A stretch of DNA of 64,000 bases from JASLDZ01 sp964244065 (GTDB lineage: Bacteria > Pseudomonadota > Alphaproteobacteria > Caulobacterales > Caulobacteraceae): positions 186,001-250,000 of the forward strand of contig CAXTHH010000003.1 in the NCBI GenBank assembly GCA_964244065.1. The letters are read 5' to 3'. Within the stretch, counting starts at the first letter, position 1. Each line of letters opens with the position of its first letter. The notes beneath the pieces are model-generated. The model was not told the DNA's origin. It saw nothing but the letters and a program-made list of their open reading frames with translations, and searched no databases. The position numbers and the translations under genes were made by a program. Below, one piece after another: positions 57,543 through 64,000 of the stretch.

Positions 57543-59056
57543 TCGGCGGCCATGAGCGTGGGCCGTACGTCGGCCAGCGTGAGTCGGGTGCTGTGGGCGA
57601 CCGCGTGCGTGAGCGGGTGGTCGTCACGGGCGTGCGCCCCTCGACTCTCCTCGCGGCGGAGCGCGCCCACCGCGACGAGCCGGGCGGCGACCAGCGGGGG
57701 GGCCTCGCCCCACCGCGCCTCCAGGGCGTCCACGACATCCAAAAGCCGGCCGAGACCGTCCGCGTGGCGCACCACGCCGGCGTCGGCCGACATGGCCTCC
57801 CGCAGCGCCTGCATCGCCGCGGCCGGCAGGTCGGGCGCGGGCCGGGCCGGGAGCACGGCCGCGCTCCCGCCGACCTCAGCGGCCGCCGCCGCGCCGGCGC
57901 GCGCGCCGCACACGGCCGCCTCCAGCAGCGAGTTGGAGGCCAGGCGGTTCGCTCCGTGCACGCCGGTGCAGGCGACCTCGCCGGCGGCGAAGAGGCCGGG
58001 CAGCGAGGTGCGGCCGTCCAGGTCGGCCGCGACGCCGCCCATGTGGTAGTGCGCGGCGGGCGCCACCGGCAGCGGCGCCTGGCGAGGGTCCAGGCCCGCA
58101 GCCACGCAGGCGGCGAACACGGCCGGGAAGTGCTCGGGGAAGACGTCGCCGACGGCCTCGCGGGCGTCGAGGAACGCCCCGCGACCGGCGGCCCGCTCGC
58201 ACGCGATGGCGCGGGCGACCACGTCGCGTGGGGCGAGCTCGCCCCGCGCATCGTAGCGCTGCATGAACGGCCGCCCGTCCGAGCCGACCAGGCGCGCGCC
58301 CTCCCCGCGCAGCGCCTCGGTGAGCAGCGGCGCGGGGTCTCGGCCCATGTCGAGCGCGGTGGGGTGGAACTGCACGAACTCCGGGTCACGCACCTCCGCC
58401 CCGGCGAGCGCCGCGAGCCCAAGCCCCTCCCCGCGTACGGCGGGCGGGTCGGTGGTGACGGCGTACAGCCCGCCGAGCCCGCCGGTGGCCAGGACCACCG
58501 CCGCCGCCCGCACCTCGACGACATGGCCGCCGCGCTCGAGCAGCGCCCCGCGGACACGCCCGGTGACGTCCTGCAGCAGGCGGCGGGCGCGGGCGCCGGT
58601 CCACACCTCGACGTGCGGTGCGGCCAGCACCGCGGCCGTGAGCGCCGCGACGATGGCGCGCCCGGCCCCGTCGCCGCCGACCCGGGCCACGCGGGCGCGG
58701 CCGTGCGCAGCCTCCAGGCTCTGGACGAAGCCGCCGTGCGCGTCGCGGTCGAACGGCGCGCCCAGCGCGGCGAGCGCGCGCACGGCGTCCGGCCCGGCGG
58801 CGGTGAGCTCGGCGGCGACGCGCGCGTCGGTCAGGCCGGCGCCCGCAGCCACGGTGTCCCCGGCGTGCAGGGCGGGCGCGTCGTCCGGCCCGAGCGCTGC
58901 GGCCACCCCGCCCTGCGCCCAGGCGGAGGCGGAGCCCTCGCCCAGCGGCGTCGGCGAGACCAGCAGCACCCGGCGCGGCGCGGCGGCCAGCGCGGCGGAC
59001 AGCCCGGCCAGCCCCGCCCCGAGCACCAGCACGCCGTCCAAATCGAGCCGCTCCAT
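57539..59056 (-). CDS. nadB: L-aspartate oxidase
   Basis: This 505 aa FAD enzyme oxidises L-aspartate to iminoaspartate, the first step of NAD synthesis. Motifs: GVLVLGAGLAGLSAALAA (FAD binding), GSASAWAQGGVAAALGPDD, GGHVVEVRAAAVVLATGGLG, EFVQFHPTALDM, GANRLASNSLLEA and the helical C-terminal domain. The ATG at 59056 follows AGAAGG. It lies 199 bp behind nadA, a gap filled by two inverted R1 repeats. Confidence 0.96.
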   Translation of the reverse strand: MERLDLDGVLVLGAGLAGLSAALAAAPRRVLLVSPTPLGEGSASAWAQGGVAAALGPDDAPALHAGDTVAAGAGLTDARVAAELTAAGPDAVRALAALGAPFDRDAHGGFVQSLEAAHGRARVARVGGDGAGRAIVAALTAAVLAAPHVEVWTGARARRLLQDVTGRVRGALLERGGHVVEVRAAAVVLATGGLGGLYAVTTDPPAVRGEGLGLAALAGAEVRDPEFVQFHPTALDMGRDPAPLLTEALRGEGARLVGSDGRPFMQRYDARGELAPRDVVARAIACERAAGRGAFLDAREAVGDVFPEHFPAVFAACVAAGLDPRQAPLPVAPAAHYHMGGVAADLDGRTSLPGLFAAGEVACTGVHGANRLASNSLLEAAVCGARAGAAAAAEVGGSAAVLPARPAPDLPAAAMQALREAMSADAGVVRHADGLGRLLDVVDALEARWGEAPPLVAARLVAVGALRREESRGAHARDDHPLTHAVAHSTRLTLADVRPTLMAAE

Positions 59057-59064
59057 CAGCAACC

Positions 59065-59119
59065 TTCTCCCTCCCCCTCGTGGGGAGGGGGGACCAGCCG
59101 CAGGCTGGTGGGTGGGGGG
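59065..59119. repeat. R1 repeat, reverse-oriented copy
   Basis: This is the reverse complement of the 1-52 repeat with about three differences. It lies in the nadA-nadB gap, just upstream of the nadB start, and could form hairpins in the operon mRNA. Confidence 0.85.
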
Positions 59120-59183
59120 CCACACCCGCCGACGTCGGGATCAGGAGCGTCCCCGCACGCGCTATCAAGCGTCGTGCGTGCGC

Positions 59184-59237
59184 ACCCCCACCCACCGCGC
59201 TTCGCGCGGTCCCCCCTCCCCGCAGGGGGGAGGGAGA
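59184..59237. repeat. R1 repeat, direct copy with changed first hairpin
   Basis: The framework CCCCCACCCACC...GGTCCCCCCTCCCC is kept, but the first hairpin reads GCGCTTCGCGC. With the copy at 59065-59119 it makes an inverted pair 64 bp apart inside the nad operon. Confidence 0.8.
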
Positions 59238-59255
59238 CGGTCGCGGCCTGCGCCA

Positions 59256-60308
59256 TCAGATCAGCTCCACATCGACGTGGTGGCGGGCGCGGACCATGTC
59301 GTAGCGGGCGGGCACGGCGGGGGGCGGCAGGTCGACCATGCGCTGCACCGCCAGCCGCGCGCGCTCGGCCACCGCCGGATCGACGGTGACCTCGAACCGG
59401 TCGAACAGCAGGCAGTCGCGGATGTTCTCCAGCGTGATCCGCTTCATGTGCGGGCAGAGGTTGCAGGGCCGGATGAACTCCACGCCGGGCGCCTCGGCGG
59501 CCACGTTGTCGGCCATGGAGCACTCGGTGATGAGCACCACCTGCTTCGGCCGGCGGCGGACCACGTAGTCGTTCATGGCGGCGGTGGAGCCGGCGAAGTC
59601 GCTGGCCTCGATCACCTCGGCCGGGCACTCCGGGTGCGCCAGCACCTCTGCGCCCGGGTGGGCGGCGCGGATGTCGGCGATGTCGGCCGCGGTGAAGCGC
59701 TCGTGCACCTCGCAGCGGCCCTGCCAGGCGATGATCCGCACGGGCGTCTGCCGGGCCACGTTGCGCGCCAGGAACTCGTCGGGGATCAGGATCACGCGGT
59801 CGACGCCCCACTCCGCGGCGGCGGCCTCGACCACCTGGACGGCGTTGGCGCTGGTGCAGCAGATGTCGGTCTCGGCCTTCACCGCCGCGGTGGTGTTGAC
59901 GTAGGTGACCACCGGCACGCCGGGATGGCGCGCCTTGATCAGCCGCACGTCCTCGGCGGTGATGGAGCTGGCCAGCGAGCAGCCGGCCTCCAGGCTGGGG
60001 ATCAGCACGCGCTTGTCGGGGCTGAGCACCTTGGAGGTCTCGGCCATGAAGTGCACGCCCGCCTGCACGATCACCGGCGCGCTGACCTTCGCGGCCTCCT
60101 TGGCCAGCTGCAGGCTGTCGCCGCGGAAGTCGCCCACGCCGTGGAAGATGTCCGGCGTCATGTAGTTGTGCGCCAGGATCACGGCCCCGCGGGCGCGCTT
60201 CAGCCCGGCGATCTCGTCCAGCAACGGGCGGCGGAGCGCCAGCTCTAGGTCGAGCCCCGCGGAGCGCGCCGATCCGGCGGAGAGAACCGGGAGGAAGCCG
60301 TCGGCCAT
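59256..60308 (-). CDS. nadA: Quinolinate synthase
   Basis: This 350 aa [4Fe-4S] enzyme condenses iminoaspartate with dihydroxyacetone phosphate to quinolinate. Motifs: AVILAHNYMTPDIFHGVGDF, VQAGVHFMAETSKVLSPDKR, SLEAGCSLASSITAED (cluster Cys), YVNTTAAVKAETDICCTSAN, AHPECPAEV and RPCNLCPHMKRITLENI. The DIFHGVGDF variant is usual for alphaproteobacterial NadA. It is the first gene of the nad operon. Confidence 0.97.
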   Translation of the reverse strand: MADGFLPVLSAGSARSAGLDLELALRRPLLDEIAGLKRARGAVILAHNYMTPDIFHGVGDFRGDSLQLAKEAAKVSAPVIVQAGVHFMAETSKVLSPDKRVLIPSLEAGCSLASSITAEDVRLIKARHPGVPVVTYVNTTAAVKAETDICCTSANAVQVVEAAAAEWGVDRVILIPDEFLARNVARQTPVRIIAWQGRCEVHERFTAADIADIRAAHPGAEVLAHPECPAEVIEASDFAGSTAAMNDYVVRRRPKQVVLITECSMADNVAAEAPGVEFIRPCNLCPHMKRITLENIRDCLLFDRFEVTVDPAVAERARLAVQRMVDLPPPAVPARYDMVRARHHVDVELI

Positions 60309-60323
60309 GGGGCGCGCTCCTTC

Positions 60324-60338
60324 TGCTCAGATTGAGCC
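60324..60338. promoter_or_regulatory. Candidate operator 1 upstream of nadA
   Basis: TGCTCAGATTGAGCC contains the perfect inverted repeat GCTCA-GAT-TGAGC. It lies about 16 bp before the nadA start. The second site at 60393-60407 shares TGCT--GATTGAGC. Alphaproteobacteria often repress nadABC in response to NAD through NadQ-type regulators; linking these sites to such a regulator is an inference. Confidence 0.55.
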
Positions 60339-60392
60339 TAAGGTGGGTCCGAGAACGGCGGCGAAGGCTGGAGGTCCTCGCCGCCCGGCTTA

Positions 60393-60407
60393 TGCTTGGA
60401 TTGAGCA
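60393..60407. promoter_or_regulatory. Candidate operator 2 upstream of nadA
   Basis: TGCTTGGATTGAGCA is a near-palindrome and matches 12 of 15 positions of the site at 60324-60338 in the same orientation. It lies about 85 bp before nadA, beside an AT-richer patch that could be the promoter. Confidence 0.55.
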
Positions 60408-60483
60408 AAACCTGGCCTGAACATAGGCCGGCAGGGCGGTTCCCGCAAGCGAGGACCGTCGCCCGTGCGTCAAGCCCGCGCGA

Positions 60484-60870
60484 TCACCCCCCGCGCACGT
60501 CCGCCGTGTAGACGACGGTGCGGAGCACGCGCGCGCCCTGCGGGTCGGGGTAGGCGCGGAACCTGAGCCGCTCGCCCTCCTTCACCACCGCCTGGACGCT
60601 GACCACGGCCTGCAGGTGGGTGTGGTGATCCTCCGCGGAGCGCGGGCCGTCCTGAGCGCGGGCGGCCCCGCCGTCGATGTCGATGACGGCGTCCAGCGTG
60701 GCCGAGCCGTGGGCCGCGACGGCCACCGACGCGACCACGATGCGGACGGTGGTGGTCTTATCTCGCTCGATCCAGGTCTCGGCGCCGTTGACGCCCTGGG
60801 CGAGCACCAGCGCCCCCTGCGGGACCTCCAGGAAGCCGTCGTCCGACTCGTTGAGCTTGTCGTGGGCCAT
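60484..60870 (-). CDS. Hypothetical beta-rich protein
   Basis: This 128 aa protein is of unknown family. The alternating pattern TTTVRIVVASVAVAAHGSAT, AVVSVQAVVKEGERLRFRAY and RVLRTVVYTADVRGG suggests a beta-sandwich. The ATG at 60870 (AHDKLNESDDGFLE) is preferred over an upstream start with Gly/Pro-rich sequence. It has no visible signal peptide. Confidence 0.65.
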   Translation of the reverse strand: MAHDKLNESDDGFLEVPQGALVLAQGVNGAETWIERDKTTTVRIVVASVAVAAHGSATLDAVIDIDGGAARAQDGPRSAEDHHTHLQAVVSVQAVVKEGERLRFRAYPDPQGARVLRTVVYTADVRGG

Positions 60871-60975
60871 GGCGTGGATCTCGCTGGAACGGTCCGACGG
60901 CAACGCTCCAGCACCGCCCGGGTTCGGCCCTCGATCGTTCCGCTCACGCACGAAGGCGGGGAGCGGAACGAGGGG

Positions 60976-62031
60976 TCAGCCCGGCTTTCGCAGCAGCAGG
61001 GCCTTGGTGAAGAAGGCGGCGTCCGTCGCCTCCAGCTCCAGCCCCGCCTCGGCGAACAGGGCGGGCAGGTCGGTCGCCTGATAGCTGCGGTAGAAAGGCT
61101 CGTGGAAGTAGACGGGGAAGCTCTCCAGCGGGCGGGCCAGCTCCGGCGCGTCGGAAGCCTGGAGCGAGTCCGCAAAAGCGAGCACGCCGCCGGGCTTGAG
61201 CACCCGGGCGAACTCGCGCGCGACCTCGCCGCGCACGCGGGGCGGCAGCTCGTGAAACAGGTAGACGCAGGTCAGGGCGTCCAGGCTCGCGTCGGCGAAG
61301 GGCAGCCGCTCGGCGAAGGCCTGCAGCGTGGGCGCGCCGGACCGGCGGCCGGCCTCGCGCAGGTAGGCGAAGGACAGGTCGAGGCCGAACGCGGCGGCGC
61401 GCGGGAAGGCCGAGCGCAGGTCGCGGAGGAAGGCGCCCGAGCCCGTGGCCACGTCCACCACCGTCAGCTCGCGCTGGTCGCGTCCGCGCCACGCCTTGGC
61501 CAGCAGCGACAGGGCGCGGCGGCGCATGGGGCCGGCGGAACCCGCGAACAGCGCCTCCACCTGAGCCTCGTAACGGCGGGCGCTCTCCTCCGTGAACCAG
61601 CCGCCCGACTGGAAGTGGAAGTTCTGGCGGTAGTAGGCGGGCCGCCCCTCCCCTTCCGGCTCCTCGCGCGCTTCGGTGGCGCCCTCGGCCCGGCGGTGGC
61701 GACGGGCCTCCACCTCGCGCGCGTCGGCGATCAGGTCGGCGAAGCGGCGCCCGAGCTGCACCGGGCCGGTGGCGGGCTCGTCGACGGGGTAGAGGCCGGC
61801 GGCCACGTCGGCCGCGTCCTTGGCGAAGGCGTCCAGGTAGGCGCGACGGAGCGCGGCGGGCGGCGGTGCGGGCGCGGTCGGCTCGAAGCGCGTTCCCTGG
61901 CCGGGGCGCACGATGGCGCGGCCGGCGACAGCGGCGGCGGTCCACCACGCGGCCTTGGCGGCCTGGGCGGCGACGTGGGCGCGCGCTTCGGTGCGGAAGG
62001 CGGCGGGGCGGCGCGGGGCGGTGTCGGTCAT
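60976..62031 (-). CDS. Class I SAM-dependent methyltransferase
   Basis: This 351 aa protein has an Ala/Arg-rich helical N-terminal region (about 1-180) and a Rossmann methyltransferase domain. VVDVATGSGAFLRDLRSAFP is motif I, FGLDLSFAYLREA holds the acidic ribose-binding residue, and LTCVYLFHELPPRVR is motif IV. FARVLKPGGVLAFADSL is typical of small-molecule (UbiE-like) methyltransferases. The substrate is unknown. It starts 14 bp after the RNA methyltransferase gene ends. Confidence 0.85.
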   Translation of the reverse strand: MTDTAPRRPAAFRTEARAHVAAQAAKAAWWTAAAVAGRAIVRPGQGTRFEPTAPAPPPAALRRAYLDAFAKDAADVAAGLYPVDEPATGPVQLGRRFADLIADAREVEARRHRRAEGATEAREEPEGEGRPAYYRQNFHFQSGGWFTEESARRYEAQVEALFAGSAGPMRRRALSLLAKAWRGRDQRELTVVDVATGSGAFLRDLRSAFPRAAAFGLDLSFAYLREAGRRSGAPTLQAFAERLPFADASLDALTCVYLFHELPPRVRGEVAREFARVLKPGGVLAFADSLQASDAPELARPLESFPVYFHEPFYRSYQATDLPALFAEAGLELEATDAAFFTKALLLRKPG

Positions 62032-62045
62032 GCGGTCGCGGGAGC

Positions 62046-63326
62046 TCAGCGGCGGAAGACGCCTACAAGCTCGATATGGGGAGACCAAAGGAACTGGTCC
62101 ACGGGCAGAACGCGCTCCAGCCGAAAACCGCCCGTCACCAGCGTCGCCGCGTCCCGGGCGAAGGTGGCCGGGTTGCAGGACACGCCGATCGCGACCGCCG
62201 CCCCGGACGCCGCGATCTCCGCCGCCTGCTCGGGCGCACCGGCGCGCGGCGGGTCGAACAGCACCGCGTCCACGCGCTTCAGCTCCGCCGCGAGCACGGG
62301 GCGGCGGGCGAGGTCGCGCGCCTCGGCCCGCACGCCCTTGAGGCCGGGCACGCCCGCCAGCGCCGCGGTGAGCGCGCGCACCGCGGGCTCGGAAGCGTCG
62401 GCGGCGTGCACCGTCGCGTGCTCCGCCAGTCGGAAGGTGAAGGCGCCCGCGCCGCAGTGGAGGTCGGCCACCGCCGCGGCCCCGCGCACGGCCTCCACGG
62501 CGAAGGCCGCCATGGCCTCCTCAGCCTCCGCCACCGCCTGCAGAAAGCTCCCGGCGGGCAGCGTCACCGCCGCGCGACCGAAGCGGACCACCGGGGCGCG
62601 CGCGCCGTAGACCACCTCGCCGGCCAGCGTCACCCGGGCGAATCCGCCGGCGGCCGCGGCCTCCGCCAGGCGCATGCGGCCGTCGGCGGAGAGCCCGCCG
62701 GAGCGCGCCTCCACGCCCGTGACGTCGACGTCCAGCCCCGTCTCGGTGAGCGTGGCGTGCAGGGTCGGCGCGCTCTTCGGGTGCTCGAACAGGGGCGCCG
62801 CGAGCCGGCGTAGGGCGGGCAGCGCGGCGACCAGCTCCGGCCGGGAGATGGGGCACACGGCCACGGGCGCGAGCGACCAGGAGCGCCGGCCCTTGAAGCC
62901 GATCAGCGCCTCGTCCCGCGTTCCCCGCCGGGCGTGCAGCGCCAGGCGGCGTCGCGTGCCGGGCCGGGCGGCGAAGGCGGGCGCGAAGTCGGCTTCCAGG
63001 CGCTCGCGGGCGAGCTGCAGCCGCACCTGCTCGACCTTCCACGCGAGGTAGGGCGCGTGCTCCCAATGCTGGAGGGCGCAGCCGCCGCACACGCCGAAGT
63101 GCGGGCACGGCGGCGCCACGCGCTCCGGCGAGGGCGCCGTCACGTCCAGCAGCTCGCCCCGGTCGGCGGCCACGCGGGCGCGCACCGTCTCGCCCGGAAG
63201 CGTGAAGGGCACGTGCGGCGCCCCCGCCTCGGGGGCGCCGTCGCCCTGGTGGCCGATGCGGACGATGCGCAGCTCGACCGGCGGGGCGTCCGCGGCGGGG
63301 CGGGGGTGGGGCCGGGGGCGGCGCAG
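62046..63326 (-). CDS. RNA m5U methyltransferase, TrmA/RlmD family
   Basis: This SAM-dependent enzyme methylates uridine C5 in rRNA or tRNA. The [4Fe-4S] cysteines are CPHFGVCGGCALQH and a distal Cys. LPAGSFLQAVAEAEEAMAAF, DLHCGAGAFTFRLAEH, VLFDPPRAGAPEQAAEI and GVSCNPATFARDA complete the family pattern. A TRAM-like beginning (ELRIVRIGHQGDGAP) is encoded in frame upstream of the first GTG (63212). No ATG/GTG/TTG precedes it, but CTG at 63326 has AAGGAG seven bases upstream, so a CTG start is proposed. The conservative start is 63212. Confidence 0.88.
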   Translation of the reverse strand: MRRPRPHPRPAADAPPVELRIVRIGHQGDGAPEAGAPHVPFTLPGETVRARVAADRGELLDVTAPSPERVAPPCPHFGVCGGCALQHWEHAPYLAWKVEQVRLQLARERLEADFAPAFAARPGTRRRLALHARRGTRDEALIGFKGRRSWSLAPVAVCPISRPELVAALPALRRLAAPLFEHPKSAPTLHATLTETGLDVDVTGVEARSGGLSADGRMRLAEAAAAGGFARVTLAGEVVYGARAPVVRFGRAAVTLPAGSFLQAVAEAEEAMAAFAVEAVRGAAAVADLHCGAGAFTFRLAEHATVHAADASEPAVRALTAALAGVPGLKGVRAEARDLARRPVLAAELKRVDAVLFDPPRAGAPEQAAEIAASGAAVAIGVSCNPATFARDAATLVTGGFRLERVLPVDQFLWSPHIELVGVFRR

Positions 63327-63455
63327 GGGCGGGCTCCTTCAACCGGCGGATGAATGGCGTAGCTCGCCACGTGCATTCGCGTCCAGCTTGGCATCCGACA
63401 GGCCGCGCCGGCGTTGGCGGGCCGAGGCGGCGAGGTCCGCCGGGGAGCTTTGACG

Positions 63456-63878
63456 ATGCTGAAGACGATGCTGGCCGGGGCGCTCGCCTCCGGCGCGCTG
63501 ATGGGCGGCGGGGCCGCGCAGGCGCACGACTACGCCTACCCGTACGGCTACGACCGGGGCGTGCCGGCCTATGCGACCGGCGGATACGGCGGCGGCTACG
63601 CGCCGTACGCACCCTCGCGCTTCACGCTCTTCGGTGCGCGCGCCGGCGTGACGGTGCTGGGCGTGGACCTGGACGCCTCCGCCAAGCTGCAGATCGGCGC
63701 GAGCGGCTGGGGCGGTCACCGCGGCTACGCTCCGCCCCCGCCGGTCTACGCGCAACCCCAGTACGCGCCGCAGTATGCGCCCCAGCCGGAGTACGTCCCC
63801 GCCCCGACCTACGGCGGGTACAGCTACGGCCCGATGTCGTACGGCTACAGCTACGGCCACGGCGCCTGCGGCTGCTGA
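63456..63878 (+). CDS. Secreted Tyr/Gly/Pro-rich small protein
   Basis: This 140 aa protein has a signal peptide (LKTMLAGALASGALMGGGAA, cleaved after AQA). A Tyr/Gly-rich mature region follows (YAYPYGYDRG, YGGGYAPYAP), then a short beta segment (FGARAGVTVLGVDLDASAKL) and a Pro/Tyr/Gln repeat region (APQYAPQPEYVPAP). It ends in GACGC. GGGGAG eight bases upstream supports the ATG. The function is unknown; surface or envelope location is likely. Confidence 0.75.
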   Translation: MLKTMLAGALASGALMGGGAAQAHDYAYPYGYDRGVPAYATGGYGGGYAPYAPSRFTLFGARAGVTVLGVDLDASAKLQIGASGWGGHRGYAPPPPVYAQPQYAPQYAPQPEYVPAPTYGGYSYGPMSYGYSYGHGACGC

Positions 63879-63884
63879 TCTGAC

Positions 63885-63915
63885 GCGCCCTCTCCCGCCC
63901 GCGGGAGAGGGGCGC
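63885..63915. terminator. GC-rich hairpin between convergent gene ends
   Basis: GCGCC-CTCTCCCGC and GCGGGAGAGGGGCGC pair with one bulged base around a two-base loop. The hairpin fits exactly between the stops at 63878 and 63917. No T-run follows, so termination would be of the T-independent hairpin type. Confidence 0.5.
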
Positions 63916-63916
63916 C

Positions 63917-64000
63917 TTAGGCGTCGGCGAACAGCGGCTTGAGCTCCGCCTTCAGGATCTTGCCGTTCTCGTTGCGCGGCAGCATCTCGCGCCGGGTCAG
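63917..64000 (-). CDS. Acyl-CoA synthetase (AMP-binding), C-terminal end only
   Basis: Only the last 27 codons are inside the window. MLPRNENGKILKAELKPLF is the usual C-terminal motif of AMP-forming acyl-CoA/acetyl-CoA synthetases, with the catalytic lysine in NGKILK. The rest lies beyond the right edge. Subfamily and substrate cannot be judged. Confidence 0.75.
   Translation of the reverse strand: MTRREMLPRNENGKILKAELKPLFADA

Noticed and set aside
1..64000. tRNA, rRNA and CRISPR arrays
   Set aside because: No cloverleaf with CCA-adjacent acceptor stem, no rRNA core sequence and no regularly spaced repeats were noticed on reading. A covariance-model search was not possible.

Overview
The window is a very GC-rich bacterial chromosome segment, dense with genes. 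Several features point to an alphaproteobacterium, probably of the Caulobacteraceae (Phenylobacterium/Caulobacter type): a type VI secretion (T6SS) locus with imp-style gene content, a CYP153-like alkane hydroxylase, a nadA-nadB-nadC operon, many GTG/TTG starts and NTGA stop/start overlaps. The lineage is an inference from gene content. No tRNA, rRNA, CRISPR array, transposase or integrase was seen.

Layout. 1-6758 holds housekeeping and accessory genes: a DPP4-type S9 peptidase, a HicB/HicA-like small gene pair, a free methionine-R-sulfoxide reductase, a ferredoxin-like protein divergent from a CYP153 P450, a small secreted protein and a class I aminotransferase. 6903-42239 is one large T6SS region. 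On the minus strand, read from high to low coordinates, it runs tssA-tssB-tssC1-tssC2-tagJ-tssE-tssF-tssG, then an inserted effector/immunity region, then clpV(tssH)-hcp-vgrG-DUF6931-like-fha-tssK-tssL-tssM-tagF. The phosphatase pppA lies at one end. The kinase ppkA diverges from tssA at the other end and forms an operon with a polysaccharide-deacetylase lipoprotein and a repeat protein, followed by a LysM lipoprotein and a PAAR spike-tip gene. Kinase, phosphatase and FHA protein together form the threonine-phosphorylation switch known from other T6SSs. No TssJ lipoprotein is visible; TssL instead carries a C-terminal OmpA-like domain.

The most unusual stretch is 22649-25507, downstream of a full-length polymorphic-toxin-like effector (25504-26784) and its overlapping immunity gene. 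Its base composition is visibly lower in GC. It contains a chain of displaced toxin C-terminal tips without N-termini, small overlapping immunity-like genes, and two diverged copies of one immunity-like family. One copy has one frameshift and the other has two. Further small decaying genes follow. This looks like an orphan toxin-tip/immunity array attached to a T6SS effector.

42329-64000 returns to ordinary chromosome. It holds an ECF-type sigma factor overlapping a membrane kinase whose catalytic HRD motif reads HAD, secreted proteins, a VanY-like carboxypeptidase, an FAD/NAD(P) protein, a royal-jelly/Yellow-type beta-propeller, a thiolase, an MFS transporter, a SleB-type cell-wall hydrolase, the nadABC operon with two candidate operator palindromes upstream, two methyltransferases, and the last codons of an acyl-CoA synthetase at the right edge. 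Palindromic repeat elements sit in convergent gene junctions at 28386-28504, 40931-41047 and 45317-45426. A third repeat family occurs at 1-52, 59065-59119 and 59184-59237.
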